Shown: one piece after another, positions 43,750 through 52,444 of the stretch | Position numbering within the stretch: position 1 is the first letter of the stretch | Layout of the letters: every line of letters begins with the position of its first letter | Assembly (NCBI GenBank): GCA_944388965.1 | Contig: CALXKL010000003.1 | Location: 124,001 to 188,000 of the forward strand | DNA from: an uncultured Spirochaetales bacterium | GTDB lineage: Bacteria > Spirochaetota > Spirochaetia > Sphaerochaetales > Sphaerochaetaceae | DNA length: 64,000 nt | Direction: 5' to 3' | Program-made: the position numbers and the translations under genes | Notes under the pieces: model-generated | Told to the model about the DNA's origin: nothing | The model's database searches: none | What the model saw: the letters and a program-made list of their open reading frames with translations, nothing else

Positions 43750-45186
43750 ATGACTTCAGCACTGGTCACCGACTTCTACGAGCTGACGATGATGCAGGGA
43801 TACTTCCTGAAGGACCACAACCCGCGCGTCGTCTTCGACATGTTCTACCGCACGAATCCGTTCAGCGGAGGATACACCGTGTTCACCGGACTGGAGGAGG
43901 TGATCGACGCTCTGGAGGACTTCCGCTTCTCCAGCGACGACATCGAGTACCTCAGGAGCCTGAAGTTCTTCGATCCGTCGTTCCTGGACTTTCTTGCACA
44001 CTACCGCTTCAGCGGAGATGTCTATGCATTCGATGAAGGAACGCCCGCCTTCCCCGGCGAGCCTCTCGTGAGAATCGAGTCGTCTCTAATCGACTGCCAG
44101 CTTGTGGAGGCCTTCGTGCTCAATACGCTGAACTTCCAGACGCTGATCGCCACCAAGGCCAACAGGATGGTATACGCCACAAGGGGCAAGGGTGCGATCA
44201 TGGAGTTCGGCCTCAGACGCGCCCAGGGCGAGAACGGAGCCCATGCGGCAAGCCGTGCCGCCTACATCGGCGGGACGAAGGTGACCAGCAACACATATGC
44301 CGGAAAGAAGTACGGCATTCCGGTATCCGGCACCATGGCACATTCCTGGATCATGAGCTTCAACAGCGAGGAGGAGGCGTTCAGGCAGTACGCTTCCATC
44401 TACCCCGACAACGCGGTCCTGCTCATCGACACCTACGACACACTGGGCAGCGGAATCGAGGCGGCGATAAAGATAGGTCTCGAGCAGAAGGCCAAGGGCA
44501 AGAGGATCGGTGTCAGAATCGATTCCGGCGACCTGAACTACCTGCCACGTGTCATCCGCGATCGCCTGGACAAGGCGGGCCTCACCGATGCGACCATCTG
44601 CGTGTCCAACGACCTGACAGAGGAGATCATCCAGACGCTCGTAGCCGATGGAGTGCCCATAGACAGCTGGGGAATCGGAACGCATCTGGTCACAGGAGGC
44701 ACCCAGAGCTCGCTAAACGGTGTATACAAGCTCGCAGCCAAGCAGGAGAACGGAGTCTTCGAACCCACGCTGAAGGTCTCGAACAGCTTCGAGAAGACCA
44801 CCAACCCCGGCATCAAGCAGGTCTACCGCTTCTACGACGAGAACGACAACGCGCTTGCCGACCTGATCACCCTTGACGATGAAGAGGTCAGGGACGACGT
44901 GAACCACACATTCTTTCACCCCTTCTCGATGGGAGACTTCTTCGTCATGCGCAAGGGCTCGTACAAGTACTCCCGTCCCCTCCTCTCCCAGAAGATGAAG
45001 GACGGAAGGAGAATAAGTGAAAAGCGTGAGCTGCACGAGATCCAGGCCTACGCCGCCAGCAGTCTCGAGCATCTCCACAAGAGCTACAAGAGACAGATCA
45101 ATCCCCATATCTACAAGGTCTCCCTGTCAAGAAGGCTCAGGGACCTGAAGATGGACCTGATCCTCAAGGTCCGCGGCGCCGTGTGA
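43750..45186 (+). CDS. pncB: Nicotinate phosphoribosyltransferase
   Basis: Salvages nicotinate to nicotinate mononucleotide for NAD. 478 residues with the N-terminal TDFYELTMMQGYF, FGLRRAQGENGA and GTMAHSWIMSF, which holds the phosphorylated His. The ribosome-binding GGAGA lies inside the end of serS. Confidence 0.95.
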   Translation: MTSALVTDFYELTMMQGYFLKDHNPRVVFDMFYRTNPFSGGYTVFTGLEEVIDALEDFRFSSDDIEYLRSLKFFDPSFLDFLAHYRFSGDVYAFDEGTPAFPGEPLVRIESSLIDCQLVEAFVLNTLNFQTLIATKANRMVYATRGKGAIMEFGLRRAQGENGAHAASRAAYIGGTKVTSNTYAGKKYGIPVSGTMAHSWIMSFNSEEEAFRQYASIYPDNAVLLIDTYDTLGSGIEAAIKIGLEQKAKGKRIGVRIDSGDLNYLPRVIRDRLDKAGLTDATICVSNDLTEEIIQTLVADGVPIDSWGIGTHLVTGGTQSSLNGVYKLAAKQENGVFEPTLKVSNSFEKTTNPGIKQVYRFYDENDNALADLITLDDEEVRDDVNHTFFHPFSMGDFFVMRKGSYKYSRPLLSQKMKDGRRISEKRELHEIQAYAASSLEHLHKSYKRQINPHIYKVSLSRRLRDLKMDLILKVRGAV

Positions 45187-45193
45187 CACGTCG

Positions 45194-46045
45194 ATGACAA
45201 TCCGCACATCAACACTCGAAGGCATCCCGGAAAGCGTTCTTCTCGACTGTTTCCTGGATGCCTTCAGTGATTACGAGGTTGACATCACGATGGATGAAGA
45301 ACGCTTTCACCGTCATCTTGTCCGCAACGGCTACGACCCCACGATCTCGCTTGGGGCCTTCGATGGCGGACGTCTCGTCGGCTTCGCCCTCTTCGGCAGG
45401 AGAATGCATGCCGGCAGGGATACAGCATACGACCTCGGTACAGGGGTCAGGCCTGAAGCGCGCCGGTGCGGCATCGCATCCCTGCTGTTCGATATGGCGG
45501 AGGAAACAGCCCGCTCGACTTCACTCGAGGTCATGCTGCTGGAAGTCATACGGACAAACGTCAAGGCTCTGGAGCTATACAGGGCTAAGGGATTCACGAT
45601 CTCCCGCGGCTTGTCATGCTACGCAATGGAGGATGACCTTCCTCACCATGAAATGCCGGATGGAATCACATGCACCTGCTCACAGGCACGTCTGGAGCTG
45701 TACGACAGGTTCACCGACACTCTCCACAGCTGGCAGAACAGCCGGCAGTCGATCGCCTCGTCAAGGGACGATTTCCTTTCCTTCACTGCTTGCGACCCGG
45801 ATGGAATCGTCGTCGCACATGGCATCCTGTGCCCATCCACAGGGGAGGTCCCTACACTTGCCGTCGAGGCTGAATCGAGAGGAAGAGGAACGGCCTCGGC
45901 ACTCATGTGCGCAATGGCGAAGCGTAGCGAGAGCGGGCGGCTCAGAGTGCTGAACGTCGAGGACGGCTCTTCGATGCAGTTTTTTCTGGACAGCATCGGC
46001 TTCAAGGTATTCGTCAGACAGTACGAGATGTCCAGGCTCCTATAG
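45194..46045 (+). CDS. Double-domain GNAT acetyltransferase
   Basis: A 283-residue protein with two GNAT folds. The N-terminal one has an acetyl-CoA loop in RPEARRCGIASLLF and the C-terminal one in ESRGRGTASALMCAM; only the first is followed by the usual ALELYRAKGF tail. The acceptor is unknown. No clear ribosome-binding site lies before the ATG, which is 8 bases after pncB. It overlaps the convergent amidase by 6 bases. Confidence 0.85.
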   Translation: MTIRTSTLEGIPESVLLDCFLDAFSDYEVDITMDEERFHRHLVRNGYDPTISLGAFDGGRLVGFALFGRRMHAGRDTAYDLGTGVRPEARRCGIASLLFDMAEETARSTSLEVMLLEVIRTNVKALELYRAKGFTISRGLSCYAMEDDLPHHEMPDGITCTCSQARLELYDRFTDTLHSWQNSRQSIASSRDDFLSFTACDPDGIVVAHGILCPSTGEVPTLAVEAESRGRGTASALMCAMAKRSESGRLRVLNVEDGSSMQFFLDSIGFKVFVRQYEMSRLL

Positions 46046-46753
46046 GTCTTCGAGTGCATCGGCGATGGCGGATGCAAGAGTCCTCTGGAAACCGTCGTCA
46101 GCCATGCGCCTCGCCTCGCCTGCATTCGAGATGAACCCCACCTCGACCAGTACCGAAGGCATCCATGTGGCATTCAGGACCCAGAACTCCTCGCTCTTGA
46201 CACCTCTCATGTTCACATCGGGGAAGGCCGAGGCAAAGGCGGAACAGATGTTTTCTGCAAGCTGTGCACTGACCTTCATCTCGTATGAATTGAGCTGCGT
46301 GTTGGTGTAGCTGGAGTACTTCAGCGCAAGCCTGTCGCTGGTGGCTTCGGAGAGCATGGCGATACGCCTGTCCGCCTTTCTGGTATAGACCTCGAATCCG
46401 GAGGCGGACGGACTGGAAGCGGAATTGATGTGTATCGAGATGAAGACGGGATAGCCTGATACGTCGAAATCGGCACCGTTGGCGATGTCGCAACGCTCCT
46501 GCAGTTCAAGGAACGTATCGTCCTCACGTGTCAGCATGGCATCGATGCCACGCTTCTCCAGTTCCTGTTCAAGCGCAAGCGAGATGGACAGTGTGAGGTC
46601 CTTCTCCACGAGCGAGTTGGCCATCGCGCCGGGATCGCTGCCTCCATGTCCTGCATCTATGACAACAAGCGACACGTCTCCCGAATAGGGATTGGCGGCA
46701 AGCGTGGACAGCGATGCGACCAGGATGCATAGGAAGACGAGCAAGCGCTTCAT
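46040..46753 (-). CDS. N-acetylmuramoyl-L-alanine amidase (Amidase_3)
   Basis: A 237-residue secreted zinc amidase. A signal peptide (MKRLLVFLCILVASLSTLA) is followed directly by the catalytic domain: Zn ligands in DAGHGGSDPGA, Glu in SLVEKDL, His in FISIHINSA and catalytic Glu in VLVEVGFISN. There is no separate cell-wall-binding domain. Its ATG shares one base with the upstream glycosyltransferase stop (TGATG). Confidence 0.93.
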   Translation of the reverse strand: MKRLLVFLCILVASLSTLAANPYSGDVSLVVIDAGHGGSDPGAMANSLVEKDLTLSISLALEQELEKRGIDAMLTREDDTFLELQERCDIANGADFDVSGYPVFISIHINSASSPSASGFEVYTRKADRRIAMLSEATSDRLALKYSSYTNTQLNSYEMKVSAQLAENICSAFASAFPDVNMRGVKSEEFWVLNATWMPSVLVEVGFISNAGEARRMADDGFQRTLASAIADALEDL

Positions 46754-47676
46754 CAGCCCTCCTCAGGCATCTTCCACTCCTTGACAAGGGTGAAGAAGTC
46801 GGTCTTCTGGAGTATGATCTGCTTCGTCTTCACCTCGTTCTTCAGGAGGTCCTTGTCGACATACGGCTTCCACTTCTCCACGAGGTTCTTGCCGGCGATC
46901 CGGTGTATCGAAAGCGCCTTGGTATAAGCCCTGTTCATGCCATCGCACTTCGAGCGGTCCTCGACGATCGAGTGCTTTGCGATGAAGCGCAATGCGAAGT
47001 CGCTGCAGGTGTATATCGGGAAGCCGTACAGGTTGCATCTCACGCCGAAGTCGAGCATCTGGTAGAATTCGCCCATGATCTGCTCGTCATAGCCCCTCAG
47101 GCGCTGGAACAGAGCCCTGTCATACAGCCCGAGGCCCATCACGGGATACAGGTTGTCGGTCAGTCTGCCGGGCTCTATGGAGGGCATGAACGAAAGAGGA
47201 TCGATCTCCCGCCCTCTGATGTAGGGAGCCCTGACAGTGGGCATCACCTCCATGTCCTGGTTGAGCATCACCGGAGTGATCATGGCAGGATGATGACGGT
47301 CGGCCATCAGCGAGATCAAGGCAGCGCCGTCGAAGCCCAGCACCTGGATGTCGCTGCGCACCACGAGGAAATACGTGGCATAGCACTCATGGGCGAAGGC
47401 GTTGATCATCTCGCCCATCGTCACAAGGGAACTGAAGCAGACGAAGGTGACATCGGGATACTGCGTCCCCAGATCGCCCTGCTCGAACGTATCCTCGAGC
47501 GTCATGACATGCAGAGTGCAGTTCATGTTGCCGATGAACCAGTCCAGAGTCTGCCTGAGCGTATCGATGCTGGCGACGTCGATGATTCCTATAGACAGCT
47601 GCTGCTGTCTGTAAAGGGAGGATATGCGCATGCCGACATCCTGTCTGCGCTGTATCGTCTTATAATGAGCACTCAT
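46753..47676 (-). CDS. Glycosyltransferase family 2-like protein
   Basis: A 307-residue protein with the GT-A strand/helix order: LSIGIIDVASIDTLRQTL at the start, a donor-site-like VVRSDIQVLGFDG in place of a DxD, and FQRLRGYDEQIMGEFYQMLDFG typical of the ED-containing acceptor region. The true start may be the internal ATG at 47631. It overlaps proB by 17 bases and couples to the amidase, so the unit runs proA-proB-glycosyltransferase-amidase. The product may be an envelope glycan. Confidence 0.7.
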   Translation of the reverse strand: MSAHYKTIQRRQDVGMRISSLYRQQQLSIGIIDVASIDTLRQTLDWFIGNMNCTLHVMTLEDTFEQGDLGTQYPDVTFVCFSSLVTMGEMINAFAHECYATYFLVVRSDIQVLGFDGAALISLMADRHHPAMITPVMLNQDMEVMPTVRAPYIRGREIDPLSFMPSIEPGRLTDNLYPVMGLGLYDRALFQRLRGYDEQIMGEFYQMLDFGVRCNLYGFPIYTCSDFALRFIAKHSIVEDRSKCDGMNRAYTKALSIHRIAGKNLVEKWKPYVDKDLLKNEVKTKQIILQKTDFFTLVKEWKMPEEG

Positions 47677-48787
47677 CCTTCACCACCACGAGATCCTCCG
47701 GACGGAAGATACAATCCTTATGCCCTTTTCCGAGCACACTGTCAATCTCATCCGAACGGCGTCCCATCATGAGACTGATCTGAGTGCTGTCGAAGCTGGT
47801 CACGGCCTTTCCGAACAGCTCGCCGTTCTGGCGCCTCACCTGGACGACGTCACCGGACTCGAACACGCCGGAGACGCCGACCACACCCGAAAACAGCAGA
47901 CTGCGGTGTCTCTCCAGAGCCTGGGCGGCACCGTCGTCCACGACGATCGATCCGCTGTGGCTATTGTTGATGATCCACCTTTGGCGCTGGGTCAGTCTTA
48001 TGCTCGGGTGTATGTACGTACCCTCGTCCTCACCCTTCAGGATGGACACGAGCACTTCTTCATGATAGCCGGAGGCGATGACCGTGGCGCAGTCCGCCAT
48101 CGCGGCGATCCTGGCCGCCATCAGCTTGGTCTTCATGCCTCCGGTGGAGAACGTCGAGCCTGCCCCCTTGGCGAAGCCGACGATCTCGTCGGTGACGGTA
48201 TCGACCTCGTGCAGCAGCACGGCATCCGGGTCCTTCTTCGGGTTTCCCGTATACAGGCCGTCGATGTCGGTGAGCAGGATCAGCAGCTGCGCGTCTATCT
48301 TGGATGCGACCATGGCGCTCATGCGGTCGTTGTCACCGAAGGCGGTTCCGATCTCGGCGATCGAGACCACGTCGTTCTCGTTGAATATCGGCACGACGCC
48401 CATGGACAGCAGCATCGAGACGCTGGAGCGCAGATTGTTGTACGTCTTCCTGTTGTTCAGGTCATTGCGCGTGAGCAGCACCTGGGCGGCGATGATGCCG
48501 AACTCTCTGAAGGCCTCCCTGTAATGGTACATCAGCACCGGCTGTCCTATCGCCGCACATGCCTGGCGCATGGTGACGTACACGACCTTGTTGCGGTGGC
48601 CGAGCTCCTTCGCGCCGAGTCCGACGGCGCCGCTGGAGACCAGGATGACCTGGTAGCCCATGTTCCTCAGCTCAGCTATCTGGCGGCAGATGGAGCGAAC
48701 GCGCTCTTCATCTATGCCCTGTTCGCTCGAAAGCAGATTGGTGCCGACCTTGATCACGATTCTCCTGACGTTTGACAGATCCCTCAT
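47660..48787 (-). CDS. proB: Glutamate 5-kinase
   Basis: First step of proline synthesis. 375 residues: an amino-acid kinase domain (IVIKVGTNLLSSEQG; LVSSGAVGLGAKELG; DIDGLYTGNPKKDPDA) plus a C-terminal PUA domain (residues ~280-370). Start overlaps the proA stop (ATGA), indicating coupling; the usual order in many bacteria is proB then proA, reversed here. Confidence 0.95.
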   Translation of the reverse strand: MRDLSNVRRIVIKVGTNLLSSEQGIDEERVRSICRQIAELRNMGYQVILVSSGAVGLGAKELGHRNKVVYVTMRQACAAIGQPVLMYHYREAFREFGIIAAQVLLTRNDLNNRKTYNNLRSSVSMLLSMGVVPIFNENDVVSIAEIGTAFGDNDRMSAMVASKIDAQLLILLTDIDGLYTGNPKKDPDAVLLHEVDTVTDEIVGFAKGAGSTFSTGGMKTKLMAARIAAMADCATVIASGYHEEVLVSILKGEDEGTYIHPSIRLTQRQRWIINNSHSGSIVVDDGAAQALERHRSLLFSGVVGVSGVFESGDVVQVRRQNGELFGKAVTSFDSTQISLMMGRRSDEIDSVLGKGHKDCIFRPEDLVVVKDECSL

Positions 48788-50079
48788 AGCGGCAGGTCCT
48801 CATGGATGAAACGTCTTGCATCCCTTCCGCTGTAGTCCGCGACTATCTGACCATGGCCTTCCAGAAGCCATTTCGTAGTCGTCAGGCCGTCGAGTCCCAC
48901 AGGTCCTCTGGCATGCATCTTGGAAGTGGAGATGCCCACCTCTGCTCCAAGGCCGAATCGGAAGCCGTCCGCAAAGCGCGTCGAACAGTTGCAGAACACG
49001 TCAGCCGAGTCGACCTCGTCGAAGAACCTTCTTCTGGCCAGGTCGTCGGAGGTGATGATGGCATCGGTATGATGGGAGCCGTGGGATGCGATGTGCTCGA
49101 TGGCCTCGTCCAGCGAGTCGACCACCTTGAGCGCCATCTGGAGAGACAGATACTCGGTATGGAAGTCGTCCTCCACTGCACTGGTCACAAGCGCGTCATC
49201 CGCCATCAGGGCCCGGCTCCTGTCATCTGCATGTATCATGACGCCGTAAGCGTCCAGAGAGCTCTTCAGACGTGGCAGGAGGCGTGCGGCGACCGCCTCG
49301 TGTACGAGCACGGTCTCGACTGCGTTGCATGCCGCAGGGTACTGCACCTTGCTGTCGACGATGACCTTGACCGCCAGGTCGATGTCCGCACTGCGGTCGA
49401 CGTAGATCGAGCATATTCCGTCCGCATGTCCCATCACCGGGATATGGGTGTTGTCCATGACATGACGTACGAAGGCATTGGAGCCGCGCGGGATGATCAG
49501 GTCGACGTCCCCCTCCATCTTCAGCATGGCATCCACATCCTCGTGACTGGACAGGAGCATGAGGAACGGTGCCCCGTCAAGCGTCTCCCTTATGACCTCG
49601 ACGAGAGCCGCATTGGTCCTGTGGGCCTCCCTGCCGCCTTTGAGGATGATCCCGTTCGCGCTCTTGATCGCAAGCGAGACGATCTGGATCAACGCGTCCG
49701 GACGTGCCTCGAAGATCATTCCGATCACGCCGATCGGATAGGACACCTTCTCGAGCACCAGACCTTCGTCCAGCAGCCGTCTTTCCCTGACTCTTCCCAC
49801 AGGACAGGGAAGTCCTGCAACCGCCTTCACCCCTTCGATGGCTCCGGCAAGCTTCGCCTCGTCGAGCTTCAGCCTGTGCAACAGTGCATCCTGGACGCCG
49901 GAGTGCGCGGCGGCCTCCATGTCCTCCACGTTCGCCTTGATGATCCTCGAACTGTTCAGCTCGAAGGCGCGGGCCATGTCGAGAAGCATCGCAGAGCGCA
50001 CGTCATCCGTAAGAAGGGACAGCTTCGTCGCGGCCTTCCTGACCGCCTTGAAGTCCCTGGTCCTGTCATTTTCATCCAT
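48784..50079 (-). CDS. proA: Glutamate-5-semialdehyde dehydrogenase
   Basis: A 431-residue NADP-dependent reductase of glutamyl-phosphate. Marks are PIGVIGMIFEARPDALIQI, LKGGREAHRTN, and the catalytic Cys in VQYPAACNAVETVL. The start at 50079 (MDENDR) suits the family; an ATG at 50118 would add 13 residues, and neither has a clear ribosome-binding site. Confidence 0.95.
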   Translation of the reverse strand: MDENDRTRDFKAVRKAATKLSLLTDDVRSAMLLDMARAFELNSSRIIKANVEDMEAAAHSGVQDALLHRLKLDEAKLAGAIEGVKAVAGLPCPVGRVRERRLLDEGLVLEKVSYPIGVIGMIFEARPDALIQIVSLAIKSANGIILKGGREAHRTNAALVEVIRETLDGAPFLMLLSSHEDVDAMLKMEGDVDLIIPRGSNAFVRHVMDNTHIPVMGHADGICSIYVDRSADIDLAVKVIVDSKVQYPAACNAVETVLVHEAVAARLLPRLKSSLDAYGVMIHADDRSRALMADDALVTSAVEDDFHTEYLSLQMALKVVDSLDEAIEHIASHGSHHTDAIITSDDLARRRFFDEVDSADVFCNCSTRFADGFRFGLGAEVGISTSKMHARGPVGLDGLTTTKWLLEGHGQIVADYSGRDARRFIHEDLPL

Positions 50080-50131
50080 AGTATCTGGAAGAATATCCCG
50101 TTTGGCTCTCATTCTCAATCCGGTACGTCTG

Positions 50132-51628
50132 TCACATGAACGACGCGAAGAAGGAATCGACGGCCTCGAGCACGCCGCCTGCTATCGCCCTGGCCTTGTC
50201 GGATGGACTCGTGTAGTCGATCCCCTCACCGCGGGGGTCTATGTCCGCGATTTTGAAACCCTCGCACACCTGGAGTCCGTCATGCAGCATTCCCCTGACC
50301 ATCCCGTCGATCATGGTCGTCTGCGGAACATCGCCCACATAGGCGATGACATCGCCGGCCTTGACGATGTCCCCGAAGGTCTTCACGCCTCTGAACACCC
50401 CTGAAGCGCTGCTATGAACGACACGCTCCCTTCCGTAACCCCCGATCACACCCGGCACTCCGGTATTCGCTGCGGCGCTTCCGGCCGTGATGATCCGCCC
50501 AAGATCGTGGCCGCGCTTCGTCTCGATGACGACATCGACGTCGTCTCCGGCCGTGAATCCTGGTCCCAGGGCCACCACAAGGGGAGCCATGTCGCGACGA
50601 GTGCCGAGATTCTTCTTGGCCATGACCGCATCCACGACCACCGTCGGACTCAGGATTCCGATCGACGAAGCCTCCTCGTCCACCAGAACCGGGACCTCAT
50701 GTCTGTCGAATGCATGGAAGCACTCCTGTGGGGAGTCGATGAGTACGGCCTTCATCCCGTCGACGACGTAGCTGCCGTCATACACCGCTTCGGCGAAGCT
50801 CACGTTGCGTCTGACCTGCGTGGGCCGTGCGGTCTCGAGCGCCAGTACATGATACCCGGCGCGGGTCAGCCTGATGATGGTCGCGCTTGCCAGGTCCCCG
50901 GCACCCCGCACAATCACAAGACGTCTCCTGTCGTCACACAGCGGTCTTCCACCTGTGCGGTTGAAGGCCCTCATGATCTCGGCGGCGACGCTGATGGCGA
51001 CCTCCTGCGGAGTCTCGGCTCCGATGTCGAGACCAAGCGGGGCGCTGATCCCCTTGTCCGGGACGATTCTGCTGCGCGAAGAGAGAAGACCGACATAGAA
51101 GGCCTTCGAGAAGTCGACATTGGACAGCAGTTCCCGTCCCCCCTGCACAGTCACGACTATGGCGCTGCACTCGTCCAGGACGAGGCCTTCCAACGCTCCG
51201 CTCCAGCTGTCCGAAACCTTAACGCCTGCCGCGTATGGGCAGTCCACGGGACGGATGTCGTGGACGTATATCGCATAGCCGACGCCATGGAGCGTCTCGG
51301 CCACACACCTTCCGACCTGTCCGAATCCGACGACATGCACCTTCCTCGACCTGTTCACGACATCAATCATCAGCATCATCCTCCCCTTCGGGCAATCGAC
51401 GGCAAGCTGTACGCCCTCGCCTGTGGCAATGGCCCTGACGGCGGCCTCGACGGCCTGGTCCTCGACATGATGGCCGCCTATGGTGCCGACATGGCTTCCA
51501 TCCTCCCTGACCAGCATGCGGCCGCTTGTACGCGGCACGATGCCCTCCACTGCGGTTATCGTCACCATTGCGAAGGCCTGATTGCACCGCTCCATGGCGG
51601 CCGCAGCCTCAAAGACCCGATCCGTCAT
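50132..51628 (-). CDS. XdhC/CoxI - YqeB fusion, selenium-dependent molybdenum hydroxylase maturation
   Basis: 498 residues that join two proteins. Residues 1 to about 240 are XdhC/CoxI-like: TITAVEGIVPRTSGRMLV, GGHHVEDQAV, and a Rossmann segment VHVVGFGQVGRCVAE. Residues ~245-498 are YqeB-like: LVIVRGAGDLASATIIRL, LETARPTQVRR and GPGFTAGDDVDVVIETKRGH. XdhC inserts sulfurated molybdenum cofactor; YqeB is associated with hydroxylases carrying labile selenium. The ATG at 51628 has GGGAGGA upstream. It overlaps yqeC by 20 bases. The hydroxylase itself is not in this window. Confidence 0.88.
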   Translation of the reverse strand: MTDRVFEAAAAMERCNQAFAMVTITAVEGIVPRTSGRMLVREDGSHVGTIGGHHVEDQAVEAAVRAIATGEGVQLAVDCPKGRMMLMIDVVNRSRKVHVVGFGQVGRCVAETLHGVGYAIYVHDIRPVDCPYAAGVKVSDSWSGALEGLVLDECSAIVVTVQGGRELLSNVDFSKAFYVGLLSSRSRIVPDKGISAPLGLDIGAETPQEVAISVAAEIMRAFNRTGGRPLCDDRRRLVIVRGAGDLASATIIRLTRAGYHVLALETARPTQVRRNVSFAEAVYDGSYVVDGMKAVLIDSPQECFHAFDRHEVPVLVDEEASSIGILSPTVVVDAVMAKKNLGTRRDMAPLVVALGPGFTAGDDVDVVIETKRGHDLGRIITAGSAAANTGVPGVIGGYGRERVVHSSASGVFRGVKTFGDIVKAGDVIAYVGDVPQTTMIDGMVRGMLHDGLQVCEGFKIADIDPRGEGIDYTSPSDKARAIAGGVLEAVDSFFASFM

Positions 51629-52307
51629 ACATTCTGTCCTCCCTGATTGAACCGAGGACCACAGGCACCGGCGAATGCAGTTCATGTATCGGCACGATGC
51701 ATTCATCCGCCTGGTTGACCAGTATGACAGTGCGTCCCTTTGCCCCTTTCAGCACACCTTGCCCATCGCGGATGAGGAAGTCGAGGAACGCGGTATCGAC
51801 CAGGGCGTCGCTCTCGAAGCCGAAGCATGTGTCGTCGACTCTGCAGCCGAACGCGGAGGCTCCGATCACCGCGAGGGTGGCGTCCGTACTGTCGATGACT
51901 ACGGGATCGCGCTCCTGATGGTACTTGAGAGGAAGCGTCCTGGCACCGTCCGCCTCGATGATCGTCACGTCGTATCGTGCGACAAGTACGTCCAGGACCT
52001 CACGGCGTGGCGAGACCAGCTTCTTCGGATCCATCAGGGCCCTCTGCGCATACAGGACGCTCTGTGCGTGGACAGGTTCGTGGGAGAGAGCATCCGATTC
52101 CTCCACGAACACATGGTCCACGTCGTAGTCGAAATGTCTCGGCCCCTGTATCTTCGTGGTGGTGGTCAGCAGGACGCTCCTGCCCATTGCCCTGAAACGA
52201 CCGGCCAGGGCCTTCATGGTGCTGGTCTTCCCGCCTGCTCCCGTAATGCTGATGACGCCTCGCCCCTCGGGAAGAAGAAGACCGGCAAGCATCTGTGTCA
52301 GTTCCAT
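51609..52307 (-). CDS. yqeC: YqeC, putative selenium-dependent hydroxylase accessory protein
   Basis: A 232-residue P-loop protein (ISITGAGGKTSTMKALA near residue 20; TTTTKIQGP; IIEADGARTLPLK). This is the YqeC family found beside yqeB and selenium-dependent molybdenum hydroxylase genes. Its biochemical role is not established. No clear ribosome-binding site precedes the ATG. It is first in the two-gene unit with the XdhC-YqeB fusion and divergent from the LacI-family gene. Confidence 0.88.
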   Translation of the reverse strand: MELTQMLAGLLLPEGRGVISITGAGGKTSTMKALAGRFRAMGRSVLLTTTTKIQGPRHFDYDVDHVFVEESDALSHEPVHAQSVLYAQRALMDPKKLVSPRREVLDVLVARYDVTIIEADGARTLPLKYHQERDPVVIDSTDATLAVIGASAFGCRVDDTCFGFESDALVDTAFLDFLIRDGQGVLKGAKGRTVILVNQADECIVPIHELHSPVPVVLGSIREDRMYDGSGL

Positions 52308-52335
52308 GGAGTGAATGATAGCACAGTGCAGACGG

Positions 52336-52396
52336 GTTTTACAGGTTCAAATCAATCCAAAAAATTGGTCACAAAAATCGTTTTACAGCTTCAAAT
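52336..52396. repeat. 17-bp direct repeats in the yqeC/lacI intergenic region
   Basis: GTTTTACAGGTTCAAAT (52336-52352) and GTTTTACAGCTTCAAAT (52380-52396) match at 16 of 17 positions, 44 bases (about four helical turns) apart. The spacing puts both on the same face of the DNA. Confidence 0.75.
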
Positions 52397-52410
52397 ACTG
52401 GTGTTATCCT
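52382..52410 (+). promoter_or_regulatory. Candidate promoter of the LacI-TIM-LarA operon
   Basis: TTTACA (52382-52387), 17 bases, TATCCT (52405-52410). The -35 lies inside the second direct repeat, so a protein bound there would block transcription. Confidence 0.5.
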
Positions 52411-52444
52411 GTTCATGAAAGGAAAAACCGAGGAAAATATTTGC

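Noticed and set aside
42366-43769. 467-codon minus-strand open frame
   Set aside because: Shadow of serS; no start signal or recognisable domain.
48802-50139. 445-codon + strand open frame
   Set aside because: Shadow of proA.
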